This document shows, piece by piece, positions 43,465-53,076 of a stretch of DNA of 64,000 nt (positions are counted from its first letter, which is position 1; each line of letters opens with the position of its first letter). The stretch spans positions 1 through 64,000 of the forward strand of contig NZ_LPWA01000090.1 of NCBI RefSeq assembly GCF_001510895.1, in the 5' to 3' direction. The position numbers were made by a program, and so were the translations under genes. The DNA comes from Mesorhizobium loti. GTDB lineage: Bacteria; Pseudomonadota; Alphaproteobacteria; Rhizobiales; Rhizobiaceae. The notes under the pieces are model-generated. The model ran no database searches, was not told the DNA's origin, and was given only the letters and a program-made list of their open reading frames with translations.

Positions 43465-44733
43465 TCACGACAGCGTTTCGAGCTTGCCGCCGATAGGGAT
43501 CTCGGGCGCCAGCCCGTTCTCGACGACGACAAGGTCGAGCCTGCCATCCGGGTTTCGGCGCCACTGCCCGCCGACAAGCGGTGTCTTGGAGACGTTCTTG
43601 CGAGCGAACTCCGGCACGTTGTCACGTCCCCACTGGATCTTGCCCACGACGGTATCGAGATCCGTCTTGGAGATCGCATCGGCGAGCGACTTGCCGTCGC
43701 TTAGATCATCAGCGCGTTTGATTGCATCAGCGGCCACCTCAAAGAGGGCATGCACGAAGCCGATCGGCATTGTCCACTGGCGCTTGGCGGCGGCCTCGAA
43801 TCCCCTCGCCATTACACCCGCGCTCTCACCGGTGATCGACGACTTGAAGGGATGGTTGGGCGACCACCAGACCTCGGCGGTAAGGTTATGGCCAAGGGGC
43901 CCCAAGGCGGCGACGCTTTCGGGGAAGAGAAGTGCTTTAGCCACAGAGACGAGCTTGGGATTGAACCCCTGCTGCTTGGCCTGAGTCCAGAAAGTGGTGA
44001 AGTCCGGTGGGATCGGAATGCCGGTCATGATATCACATCCGGCCTGCTTGAAGGCATTGATCTGGGCCGAAAAGTCGTCCGTGAGGTTCTGGTAGCGACC
44101 GGGATCGGTAAGCTGGTAGCCGGTCTTCCTCAGGACTGGCGGCATACCGACATCGGAGGCCCAGGCGTTGCCGTCGCCGTCGTTCGGCCACAGCGCGGCG
44201 ACCTTCTTGTTGGTCTCGACGCCGCTCCACATGTTCATGAAGACGGCGACGTTGTCCTCTAGCCCCCAAAAAAAGTGGAAGACATAGTCGAAAGGTTGCC
44301 AGCTCTTCGGATCTGCAGGATTGCCCTGTTGTCCGATGAACCACGGCTGCCAAGGGGCGACGCTGGAGATCACGGGGATTTCTTCCTGCTCAGCGATGGA
44401 GCAGACGGGGTTGGTGGTTTCCGGGGTCGATGCGACCAGGATGAGTTTGACCTTGTCCCGGCTGATCAATTCCTTGGCGACTTCGGCGGCGCGGTTAGGG
44501 TTGGACTGGCTGTCCTTGACAATGACTTGGACGTCAAGGCCGAGACCAGGCGCGGCGGCGAGGAATTTGTCCACCATGTAGGAGTCGGCCGCTGAGAATG
44601 CCGAAAGTGGCCCGGTCTGCGGGCTGACATAGCCGATCTTGAGCGTTTTCGACGCAGCATAGGCCGGCAGGCACAGGCCCGTCGTGGCAGCGACAGCCGC
44701 ACCGGATTTCAGAAATGTCCGTCGGGTGATCAT
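43465..44733 (-). CDS. Tat-exported substrate-binding protein of the importer
   Basis: This 422-residue LivJ/AmiC-type binding protein has a twin-arginine signal (MITRRTFLKSGAAVAATTGLCLPAYA). The mature start KTLKIGYVSPQTGPLSAFSAAD and later KVKLILVASTPETTNPVCSIAEQEEIPVISSVAPWQPWF and KKVAALWPNDGDGNAWASD fit the periplasmic family I fold. Aromatic residues near the pocket (PWQPWF, FHFFWG) suit an aromatic ligand, but this is inference. First gene of the importer-dioxygenase operon; AGGAGGAG precedes the ATG. Confidence 0.92.
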   Translation of the reverse strand: MITRRTFLKSGAAVAATTGLCLPAYAASKTLKIGYVSPQTGPLSAFSAADSYMVDKFLAAAPGLGLDVQVIVKDSQSNPNRAAEVAKELISRDKVKLILVASTPETTNPVCSIAEQEEIPVISSVAPWQPWFIGQQGNPADPKSWQPFDYVFHFFWGLEDNVAVFMNMWSGVETNKKVAALWPNDGDGNAWASDVGMPPVLRKTGYQLTDPGRYQNLTDDFSAQINAFKQAGCDIMTGIPIPPDFTTFWTQAKQQGFNPKLVSVAKALLFPESVAALGPLGHNLTAEVWWSPNHPFKSSITGESAGVMARGFEAAAKRQWTMPIGFVHALFEVAADAIKRADDLSDGKSLADAISKTDLDTVVGKIQWGRDNVPEFARKNVSKTPLVGGQWRRNPDGRLDLVVVENGLAPEIPIGGKLETLS

Positions 44734-45154
44734 GCTCCTCCTCCACCTTCTTTTGCCGGGCCCGCGCGGGTAGTGCGCGCCCGCGAACTCCCGACTTCCC
44801 GGCTGTGATGCTACAGCGCATAATGGGCGATCTTGATCACATGAACCCCAAGTTACATAGCGTTACGCTATATTGCGGACGGCGCTCGGTCGCCGGCCAT
44901 GGCGCATGCCTGCAACTCCCCTTGCAGTGGCGAGGTGCGACGAGCGCGGCTGAAACTGCGTTGCCACGGCGCTTCTGTCCCTGATACCTCCGCCGCAAAT
45001 ATTGGCTGTCACGGCGCCGCGTCTACGCCGTCAAAGGCCATTGCGGGTTGATTTCACCAGCCGGGTAGTGTGCATATCGCGACCGGCCGACCGGCGGTTG
45101 AGCTATCCGGGTGATATGGATAGGATTCGGGTTTAATCAGGCGGGGAGACTTGC
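44734..45154. other. Intergenic region between importer operon and TetR gene
   Basis: A divergent promoter region of 421 bases. It contains the perfect palindrome at 44857-44871 listed separately. I see no ORF with a ribosome site and no RNA gene. Confidence 0.5.
44857..44871. promoter_or_regulatory. Palindrome ATAGCGT-T-ACGCTAT, candidate TetR operator
   Basis: ATAGCGTTACGCTAT is a perfect 7-1-7 inverted repeat about 125 bases upstream of the binding-protein start and 284 bases from the divergent TetR gene. It is a good candidate operator for that regulator over the importer-dioxygenase operon. Confidence 0.6.
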
Positions 45155-45838
45155 GTGGTGGACGGTCAGGTCCGAGAAGAAGGCCGCGTCGCGCGGCGAC
45201 AGCGGAGAAACCGCGAAGCCTTAATCGCGGCAGCACGTGACGTCATGACCGAAAAAGGGGTCGAAGCGGCGACGATGCTGGAAATCGCCGAGCGCGCCGA
45301 CGTTGGTGCCGGGACAGTCTACAATTACTTCAAGTCGAAGGACGAACTCGCCATCGTCGTTCTCGAGTCGTTGATGCACGATCTTGCCATCAGGATCGAG
45401 GCCGTGACAGACACCTTTTCGGATCCCGCTCAGGTCTATGCGTTCGGCATCCGCACTGTGTTGGACACCGCGATCGGTGACGTGCGCTGGGCGCAGATGC
45501 TGAACCGTTCGGAAGTGATCGCCGACGCCATGTATAGGGTGATGGGTCCCTTCGCTATTCGCGATCTGCGGTTGGCGTCGCAGGCCGGGCGCTTCGAGGT
45601 CGCGGATGCAGAACTTGTTTGGCGCTTGACGACCCACGCTATCATCGGTGCATGCCTAGCAATCACCGTCGGTCTGCTGCCAGCCAGCGCCGCCGAGCAG
45701 GTCATCGCGCGCCTTCTTGGCATGACGGGGATTGGTGCAAGTGCCGCCGCCGAGCTCGCGGCACGGCCGAGGCCGGCCCTTGGCCCGGAAACTGGGGACA
45801 CTGCTGCTGGAAAGCGACTGGGGCGCCGGCCGCGCTAA
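45155..45838 (+). CDS. TetR-family transcriptional regulator
   Basis: This 227-residue protein starts at GTG 45155 with GGGGAGA upstream. The helix-turn-helix is clear (NREALIAAARDVMTEKGVEAATMLEIAERADVGAGTVYNYFKSKDELAIVVLE); the rest is a helical ligand domain with a basic C-terminal tail. It lies between the aromatic importer operon and pcaR and is divergent from the importer. It probably senses the imported aromatic or a derivative. Confidence 0.9.
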   Translation: MVDGQVREEGRVARRQRRNREALIAAARDVMTEKGVEAATMLEIAERADVGAGTVYNYFKSKDELAIVVLESLMHDLAIRIEAVTDTFSDPAQVYAFGIRTVLDTAIGDVRWAQMLNRSEVIADAMYRVMGPFAIRDLRLASQAGRFEVADAELVWRLTTHAIIGACLAITVGLLPASAAEQVIARLLGMTGIGASAAAELAARPRPALGPETGDTAAGKRLGRRPR

Positions 45839-45949
45839 TTTAGCGGACGGCGGCGACGCGAGCGCGTCGCGCCGAATACTGGCGTCATACGCGAGTTTTT
45901 AATCATAGACGCTCGACCTTAAAATAACTTCTTCATTCCTCTTTTGCTT

Positions 45950-46720
45950 TTATACAAAGAAGAATTCCTCGACCCGCTGCTTGGCCTTCAGCAGCACCGG
46001 TAGGATCTCGCGCTCCATCGCTTCGACCGAGAAGCGCGCCGACTGCGTCGAGACGTTGATGGCGGCGACGATGCGGCCGGCGCGATCGTCGATCGGCACC
46101 GCGATCGAGCGCAGGCCAAGCTCCAGTTCCTCGTCGACGATGGCGAAACCATCCGCCCTCGCCCTGTCGATTGCTTTGGCCAGCGCGGCACGGCTGGTAG
46201 TCGTCTTCGGTGTTCGGCGGTCGATCTTCGCTTCGGCAAGGAAGGCCTTCAAGTCATCCGCCGACAGCCCGGCGAGCAGCACCCGCCCCATCGAGGTGCA
46301 GTAAGCCGGCAGCCTGGTACCGACGTCGAGAGCGACGCTCAGGATTCGCCGGCCGGGAATGCGCGCGACATAGACGACGTCCTCGCCCGACAGCACCGCC
46401 GCATTGCAGGCTTCGTCGAACTTGCCGGCCACCTCGCGCATGATGGGCGCGGCGAAGATCCATAAGGAAGCGCCACCGAGCCATGTCCGCGCGACGGTCA
46501 AAAGGCGCGGAGACAGTGAAAACAGCCTGCCCGATTGCGTCGCATAGCCCGTTGCGACCAATGTCAGCAGAAAACGGCGGGCGCCGGCGCGCGTCAGGCC
46601 CGCCTCCTCGGCCATCTCGGTCAGCGTCATGCCGCCGGGATGGCGGGCGAGGATTTCCATCACCGCCAGGCCGCGCTCCAGCGAACCGACGTGGTCGCGT
46701 GAAATTGCTTCCTCTTCCAA
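45950..46720 (-). CDS. pcaR: IclR-family regulator, PcaR-like
   Basis: This 256-residue protein has an N-terminal winged helix (SLERGLAVMEILARHPGGMTLTEMAEEAGLTRAGARRFLLTLVATGYA) and a GAF-like IclR effector domain (YCTSMGRVLLAGLSADDLKAFL, then GLRSIAVPIDDRAGRIVAAINVSTQSARFS). It is divergent from pcaI and a perfect 15-base palindrome lies between them, so it most likely controls the pcaIJF operon in response to 3-oxoadipate. The name rests on context and family. Confidence 0.85.
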   Translation of the reverse strand: MEEEAISRDHVGSLERGLAVMEILARHPGGMTLTEMAEEAGLTRAGARRFLLTLVATGYATQSGRLFSLSPRLLTVARTWLGGASLWIFAAPIMREVAGKFDEACNAAVLSGEDVVYVARIPGRRILSVALDVGTRLPAYCTSMGRVLLAGLSADDLKAFLAEAKIDRRTPKTTTSRAALAKAIDRARADGFAIVDEELELGLRSIAVPIDDRAGRIVAAINVSTQSARFSVEAMEREILPVLLKAKQRVEEFFFV

Positions 46721-46788
46721 GAGCGCCTCCAGACTGGCGTTGACTCAATGCAAAGGTTGAGGTTAGAAGTATCTCATATAAAACAAAT

Positions 46789-46803
46789 GTTCGCAATGCG
46801 AAC
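46789..46803. promoter_or_regulatory. Palindrome GTTCGCA-A-TGCGAAC, probable PcaR operator
   Basis: GTTCGCAATGCGAAC is a perfect 7-1-7 inverted repeat between pcaR and pcaI, 27 bases ahead of the pcaI start. The GTTCG core resembles sites of PcaR/PobR/PcaU-type IclR proteins. Confidence 0.7.
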
Positions 46804-46829
46804 TTTCTTATATCTCCGGAGCCGCCACG

Positions 46830-47687
46830 ATGGTCAAGTTCCTGCCGCTGAAAGAGGCTGTCACGGAGAACCTGCATGACGGCGACGCGGTCGCCTTCGA
46901 GGGCTTCACCCATCTGATCCCGACCGCCGCCGCGCATGAGGCGATCCGCCAGGGCTTTCGCGGCCTGACGCTGATCCGCATGACGCCCGACCTGATCTAT
47001 GACCAGATGATCGGCATGGGCATGGCGAGAAAGATCATCTTCTCCTATGTCGGCAATCCGGGCGTCGGCCTGTTGCGACGCGCCCGCGACGCCATCGAGA
47101 ACGGCTTTCCGCGCGCCATCGAGGTCGAGGAGCACAGCCACGCCGGCATGGCCAACGCCTATGAGGCGGGCGCCGCCGGCCTGCCCTGCGCGGTGTTTCG
47201 CGGCTATCGCGGCGCCGGCCTTGCCACCGTCAATCCGAACATCAAATCCGTCAGCTGTCCGTTCACCGGCGAGGTGCTGGCCGCCGTTCCGGCGATTAGG
47301 CCCGACGTCACCTTCATCCACGCGCAGAAGGCCGACCGCAAAGGCAATGTGCTGGTCGAAGGCATCATCGGCATCCAGAAGGAGGCCGTGCTCGCCGCAA
47401 AGCGCGCCGTGGTGACGGTCGAGGAAGTAGTCGACAATTTCAACGACCTGCATCCCAACCTCACCGTGCTACCGAACTGGACGATCGCGGCGATCTCGGT
47501 CGTTCCGGGCGGCTCGCATCCCTCCTACACGCATGGTTATTACGAGCGCGACAACGCCGCCTATCTCGAATGGGACGAGATCGCCGCCGACCGCGACCGC
47601 TTTCAGGCCTGGATCCGGAAGAACGTCATCGAGAGCACGGCAAGCGACTTTGCCGGCCGCGTCGAGCATCTGAGGAAAGCCGCATGA
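46830..47687 (+). CDS. pcaI: 3-oxoadipate CoA-transferase subunit A
   Basis: This 285-residue class I CoA-transferase alpha subunit begins MVKFLPLKEAVTENLHDGDAVAFEGFTHLIPTAAAHEAIRQG, with YEAGAAGLPCAVFRGYRGAGL and PDVTFIHAQKADRKGNVLVEGIIGIQKEAVLAAKRAVVTVEEVVD in the expected order. With PcaJ it converts 3-oxoadipate and succinyl-CoA to 3-oxoadipyl-CoA. The start has an upstream CCGGAG. It overlaps pcaJ by 4 bases. Confidence 0.95.
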   Translation: MVKFLPLKEAVTENLHDGDAVAFEGFTHLIPTAAAHEAIRQGFRGLTLIRMTPDLIYDQMIGMGMARKIIFSYVGNPGVGLLRRARDAIENGFPRAIEVEEHSHAGMANAYEAGAAGLPCAVFRGYRGAGLATVNPNIKSVSCPFTGEVLAAVPAIRPDVTFIHAQKADRKGNVLVEGIIGIQKEAVLAAKRAVVTVEEVVDNFNDLHPNLTVLPNWTIAAISVVPGGSHPSYTHGYYERDNAAYLEWDEIAADRDRFQAWIRKNVIESTASDFAGRVEHLRKAA

Positions 47688-48487
47688 GCGACACGACGAA
47701 CCGAGTCTTCACCCTGAACGAGATGATGACGATCGCCGCCAGCCGCGCCTTGAAAAGCGATGATGTCTGCTTCGTCGGCATCGGCGCGCCGTCGGCCGCC
47801 TGCAATGTCGCGCGGCTGACGCATGCGCCCGACATCACGCTGATCTATGAGAGCGGCACCATCGGCACCGCGCCGGACGTGCTGCCGCTGTCGATCGGCG
47901 ACGGCGAGTTGTGCGAGACGGCGGTCACCACCGTCGCGGTGCCGGAGATGTTCCGCTACTGGCTGCAGGGTGGCCGCATCTCGATCGGCTTCCTGGGCGC
48001 CGCCCAGCTCGACAAATTCGGCAACATCAACACCACCGTCATCGGCGACTATGCGCATCCCAGGACCCGCCTGCCCGGCGGCGGCGGCGCGCCGGAGATC
48101 GCCACCTCGTCGAGGCATGTCTACATCACCATGGCGCAGTCGAAGCGCGGCATGGTCGAGAAGATCGACTTCTTCACCTCCTTCGGCCATGGCGAAGGCG
48201 GCGATCACCGCCAGCGCCTCGGCATCGACACCGCCGGCCCGACGCTTCTGATCACCGACCTCGCCATCTGGAAGCCGGACCCGGTGACCAAGGAATTCAC
48301 CGTCGTCTCGTTGCATCCCGGCGTCACGCGCGAGCAGGTGCAGGCGACCTGTGGCTGGGTCGTAAGATTTGCCGAGGCACTTGACGAGACGCCGGCGCCG
48401 ACGGAACTCGAGCTGAAGACATTGCGCGACCTGCAGGCCCGCACGAAGGCGGCGCATCAAGGAACCGCGAAAGGGAAAGCTGCCTAG
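47684..48487 (+). CDS. pcaJ: 3-oxoadipate CoA-transferase subunit B
   Basis: This 267-residue beta subunit starts at ATG 47684 within the pcaI stop (ATGA). VCFVGIGAPSAACNVARLTHAPDITLIYESGTIG contains the catalytic Glu of the ESG motif; GRISIGFLGAAQLDKFGNINTTVIGDYAHPRTRLPGGGGAPEIA is the characteristic glycine-rich region. Partner of PcaI. It ends directly at the pcaF start. Confidence 0.95.
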   Translation: MSDTTNRVFTLNEMMTIAASRALKSDDVCFVGIGAPSAACNVARLTHAPDITLIYESGTIGTAPDVLPLSIGDGELCETAVTTVAVPEMFRYWLQGGRISIGFLGAAQLDKFGNINTTVIGDYAHPRTRLPGGGGAPEIATSSRHVYITMAQSKRGMVEKIDFFTSFGHGEGGDHRQRLGIDTAGPTLLITDLAIWKPDPVTKEFTVVSLHPGVTREQVQATCGWVVRFAEALDETPAPTELELKTLRDLQARTKAAHQGTAKGKAA

Positions 48488-49693
<1,206 letters not shown>

Positions 49694-50105
49694 TGGTTGC
49701 CAAGCGGTCGCCAAAGCGCAGGCCGGAGAATACATGCCATGGTCGGACTCCCACTCGATTTGGTCGGGGATTGCGCGGTCACGCTCGGATCAAGCCATGA
49801 GCCGATCTCGCCAGGAATAGTGTGGTGCTGGGGGAAACGGTGACCCTCGACGTTTGAGGCGCGCGTCCTGCCGCAGCTTCATGTTCTGCTCTGGGGGCAA
49901 CAAAAAGGGCGTCTAGCCGCGGCGGTGTCAGCAGGTGTTGGAATGCGCCTGCCGATTGGTGCGTTGGTTGGCGCAGATACTCTGTTCCTGTTGCAAATCT
50001 TCCGGCGTCGGCTGTCATTCGTGGCCGCTTAGCAAGATGCCGACCGGATACCTCAGTTTTCACCGTTTATGAGAATTGGCTAATCTAAGAACAAACAATA
50101 AACCG
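49694..50105. other. Intergenic region after pcaF
   Basis: Only short frames without a good start are visible, and none resembles a known protein. It marks the end of the pca module; codon structure is lost abruptly after the pcaF stop. Confidence 0.4.
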
Positions 50106-50318
50106 CTAGGCTTGCCGGCGCTTGGATATGGCTCGCAATAGCTCCGCTTCGTCCTTCGTACCATCATCGAAAACCTGAAACACCTCCATTGCCAGACGGT
50201 CCCGCTGGTCCCTGTCTTTCTTGGCCAGTCGCCGCTCAGTGCACAGTCGCTCAAAAACCCGCTGGAGCATATTCAGATCAGCAGGCCAGTAGACACCACG
50301 GCAACGCGACAATGACAT
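50106..50318 (-). CDS. Small conserved-looking hypothetical protein
   Basis: This ORF is up to 70 residues. The part from MLQRVFERLCTERRLAKKDRDQRDRLAMEVFQVFDDGTKDEAELLRAISKRRQA is charged and helical, and reads like small proteins I have seen in rhizobial genomes, whose function I do not know. An internal start at about 50270 (DLNMLQRVF) is as likely as 50318. No operon partner. Confidence 0.5.
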   Translation of the reverse strand: MSLSRCRGVYWPADLNMLQRVFERLCTERRLAKKDRDQRDRLAMEVFQVFDDGTKDEAELLRAISKRRQA

Positions 50319-50538
50319 GGCCGACGCCCTCGGCGCGACTTATGCGCACTATCTCACAGAACGGGTTCAGAGGCGAAGAAAGTGCCGTTTTAGATTGTGC
50401 AACGAATTCATGTCCGCGACCAGTGCTTGCGCCTCCAAATAGGCCAGTCCGATGCGAGAAGATGGACGCTGAAGCCCGGCAAATAGGGCCGTTGTAAGAA
50501 CCGCGCGGCATAGACCCATGCGCGGCCAAGGGCCCATA

Positions 50539-50554
50539 ATTAGCTTATGCTAAT
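50539..50554. repeat. Inverted repeat ATTAGC-TTAT-GCTAAT
   Basis: A perfect 6-4-6 inverted repeat 30 bases upstream of the broken secreted-protein gene. It may be an operator or part of a promoter; no specific factor can be named. Confidence 0.4.
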
Positions 50555-50583
50555 ATGTCGTAGGCGAGGTGAAGGGGGTCTCA

Positions 50584-50926
50584 ATGAAGCATTCGCAGAG
50601 GGGCATTTCTGCATTGATCTGCCTTGTCTTGATCGGGGATACTGATGCCCACGGCTGGTATACGGGCAAGACGGATCCTGTTTTACATTGGGAAGTGCGG
50701 CAATCGAGACTGCCACCCGCTGGACGACGCCTATGTCATCCGCGTCGGCAGGCGGATTTTTGTCAGACAGCCCGAACCTTACTCTCGCAACGACCCGCCT
50801 ACCGGAGAATGGTTTGTCCAAAACAGCGCGTCCAAGCGTCAGAGGATAATCGCTACCAGGTGCCGACGTGGCAACGGCGCGCTATACCAGATGCGCTGTC
50901 GAAGGCGACCATTTCGGGCTTCTTAA
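50584..50926 (+). pseudogene. Broken gene for a small secreted Cys-containing protein
   Basis: MKHSQRGISALICLVLIGDTDAHGWYTGKTDPV (from 50584) is a signal peptide followed by a mature start I associate with small rhizobial exported proteins. The body continues in another frame: KCGNRDCHPLDDAYVIRVGRRIFVRQPEPYSRNDPPTGEWF. VQASEDNRYQV is in the first frame again, then CRRGNGALYQMRC in the second. At least three indels would be needed to join them, so this is a true pseudogene rather than one base error. Function unknown. Confidence 0.55.
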
Positions 50927-51136
50927 AAACCGCCCTCACTACATGCTCCATCCGGTAGCGTCACGTCGCGTGTTTTGAGCTCGTCCAGATTTCTCGGTCT
51001 ATCCATTACGCTTCACTCTACGTGGACTGCACCATGGCTTAGGGCCTGTCAAAGTCTAGATCGGTTGCGGCTTTGGTGGTCTTCAAACACCTTTGCTGAT
51101 GGACAAACTGCTGGCGCTCCACGAGGCGCCTCGGGA

Positions 51137-51961
51137 TCAGGCCTTGGCCTGATCCATGAAGCGGTCGAACTCCTCGTCGGCGATCGCAACATTGTGCTGC
51201 GGCGCCGGATAGGCGCCGGTCCTGACGTCGGCGATGAATTCCTTGAAGGCTGAGACCCGCTCGTTCTGCAGCCGCTCGTATTCGGCCGCGAAGTTGCGAT
51301 AGGTCTTGGCGTGACGCGGCCTGTGGCCTTGCGTGTGGCCTAGCACATCCTCGGCGAAGAGATACTGCGCATCCGCCTCGGGACCTGCTCCCATGCCGAG
51401 CATGATCATCGACGTGTTCTTCGAGATGAACGCCCCCACCCTGTCGGGCACGACCTCCAGCTCGGCGCCGAAGCAGCCGATGGCCTCGAGCTGCTTCACC
51501 TGCCGCCAGACGGCCGTGGCTTCGCCGGCCGTCTTGCCGACGGCGCGGAAGCCGGTCCAGGTGATGTAGGAGGGGATGAGACCGACATGCGCGACAATCG
51601 GCACGTGGTTGTCGCACAGCATCTTCTGAATGTCGTAGGAGGCCGCGCAATAGAAGCAATCGCCGCCCATCGCCGCGAAGTGGAAGGCGGCGCGCAGATA
51701 GTCCTCGGCGGTAGCCAGCGGGCGGCCCTGGAAAGTCCCCCAGCCGCCATAGGGCAACCCGACCTGCACGAAGCAGCGGCCCGCCGCCTCGCGCATCTCG
51801 TGGCTGAAAAACCGGCCTTCGATCGACAGCATGTGGATGCCGGCCGCATCTGCGGCGGCTGCCTCCTCCAAAGTGGTGACGTAGAGCATGGAGATCTTCT
51901 CGCCGCGCGCCTTCATGGCGCGGATGTCGGCGACGGTGGGGCGTGTGTTCCTGGTGACCAT
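51137..51961 (-). CDS. Divergent PanB-fold (ketopantoate hydroxymethyltransferase-like) protein
   Basis: This 274-residue TIM-barrel protein starts at ATG 51961. The order of segments follows PanB: DAAGIHMLSIEG, VQVGLPYGGWGT, HVPIVAHVGLIPSYI, FGAELEVVP, IMLGMGAGPEADAQYLFAEDVLG and GAYPAPQHN. Against E. coli PanB as I remember it, the metal ligands Asp45, Asp84 and Glu114 and Lys112 correspond to Glu48, Gly68, an Ala and Tyr104; His136 and Glu181 are kept (His125, Glu169). It is probably not a vitamin enzyme but a lyase or isomerase on a related keto acid. Last gene of the operon, 5 bases after the TIM-barrel gene. Confidence 0.75.
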   Translation of the reverse strand: MVTRNTRPTVADIRAMKARGEKISMLYVTTLEEAAAADAAGIHMLSIEGRFFSHEMREAAGRCFVQVGLPYGGWGTFQGRPLATAEDYLRAAFHFAAMGGDCFYCAASYDIQKMLCDNHVPIVAHVGLIPSYITWTGFRAVGKTAGEATAVWRQVKQLEAIGCFGAELEVVPDRVGAFISKNTSMIMLGMGAGPEADAQYLFAEDVLGHTQGHRPRHAKTYRNFAAEYERLQNERVSAFKEFIADVRTGAYPAPQHNVAIADEEFDRFMDQAKA

Positions 51962-51966
51962 GGGAC

Positions 51967-52749
51967 CTAGACCGTGAATGCGTTGCGGAAAGCTTCGAGC
52001 GCAGCCTCGGGCTCGCCCGAAGCGAAGGCTTCCATGCCGACGGGGCCGGAATAGCCCATGGCCTTGAGAGCCCTGGCGATGCCGTGCCAGTTCACCTCGC
52101 CGGTGCCGGGCTCCTTGCGGCCAGGCACGTCGGCGACCTGGATTTCCCCGACCCACGGCAGGCTGGACCGGCAGAGCTCGATCAGATTCCCCTCGCCGAT
52201 CTGGGCATGGTAAAGATCGAGGTTGAGGCGCAGGCGCTGATGGTTGACCGACGACACCAGCGCCAGCGTGTCCTCGGCGCGACCGAAGGGAACGCCGGGG
52301 TGGTCGACCGGCAGGTTGAGGTTTTCGAGGGTGAAGACGACGCCCTCCTCGTCCGCCATGTCGACGACGCGACCCAGCGTGTCGCGGGCCTTCAGCCACA
52401 TGGCGCCGGTGACGAGCTCCACCGGCGTGACAGGCAGGCCGCCCTCCCCAAGGCCCGTGCCATGGAGATTGAGCCGCGCGACGCCGAGGCGCTTTCCGAC
52501 CTGGGCGGTTTCACGCGCCGTCTTGATGAGTTCCGCCGCGCCCTCGTCGTCGGTCAGGCGGCCGCGCAGATAGCCGTTCATGATCGAGAAGGTCGCGCCG
52601 GAACGTTCCAGCTTGGCGAGATCGTGGTCGGGCCAATTCCACAGACCGACCTGAAATCCCATTTCTTTCAGGCGTGCGGCACGCCACTCGATCGGTCTGT
52701 CGCGCCAAAGCATCTCGGCGCATGCAGCGAGTTGAAACGGCTGCCCCAT
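51967..52749 (-). CDS. Hydroxypyruvate isomerase-like TIM-barrel protein
   Basis: This 260-residue protein of the AP-endonuclease-2/sugar isomerase fold shows features of the Hyi/OtnI group: MLWRDRPIEWRAARLKEMGFQVGLWNWPDHDL, FTLENLNLPVDHPGVPFGRAEDTLALV (Glu ligand), LRLNLDLYHAQIGEGN (Asp/His) and EIQVADVPGRKEPGTGEVNW, ending with GPVGMEAFASG. It should isomerise a 2-keto acid or sugar. It is a distant relative of the OtnI-like protein at 30.1-30.9 kb. Confidence 0.85.
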   Translation of the reverse strand: MGQPFQLAACAEMLWRDRPIEWRAARLKEMGFQVGLWNWPDHDLAKLERSGATFSIMNGYLRGRLTDDEGAAELIKTARETAQVGKRLGVARLNLHGTGLGEGGLPVTPVELVTGAMWLKARDTLGRVVDMADEEGVVFTLENLNLPVDHPGVPFGRAEDTLALVSSVNHQRLRLNLDLYHAQIGEGNLIELCRSSLPWVGEIQVADVPGRKEPGTGEVNWHGIARALKAMGYSGPVGMEAFASGEPEAALEAFRNAFTV

Positions 52750-52755
52750 GATCGA

Positions 52756-53064
52756 TCAGACCTCGACCATGACGCGGCCGTTCTCGACCTTCGTCTTGTA
52801 GGTCTTCAGGTTCTCGCAGGCCGGTGGCGTCTCGACTTCGCCATTGGTGAAGTCGAAGACGGAGGCGTGCTTGGGGCACTCGACCGTGTTTCCCATGACG
52901 AGGCCGTCAGCAAGATGGATCGCTTCGTGCGTGCAAAGCCCGTCGGTGCAGTAATACTCATCCGCGTCGTTGCGGAATATGGCGAAGGTACGGCCGCCAC
53001 TGTCGAAGCGTTTGGCTTCCTCGGCTTCGATGTCGTCAGCGGCACAGGCGTCGATCCAGGGCAT
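52756..53064 (-). CDS. Rieske [2Fe-2S] ferredoxin
   Basis: This 102-residue protein has cluster ligands in CTH (LCTHEAIHLADG) and CPKH (VECPKHASVFD), spaced as CxH-x16-CxxH, then FDFTNGEVETPPACENLKTYKTKVENGRVMVEV, the end of the MocE/BphF-type ferredoxin fold. It should pass electrons to an oxygenase. The only oxygenase-like neighbour is the membrane hydroxylase at 59.2-60.3 kb. No reductase gene is adjacent. It lies 6 bases before and 12 bases after its flanking TIM-barrel genes. Confidence 0.92.
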   Translation of the reverse strand: MPWIDACAADDIEAEEAKRFDSGGRTFAIFRNDADEYYCTDGLCTHEAIHLADGLVMGNTVECPKHASVFDFTNGEVETPPACENLKTYKTKVENGRVMVEV

Positions 53065-53076
53065 TGGGATGTCTCT

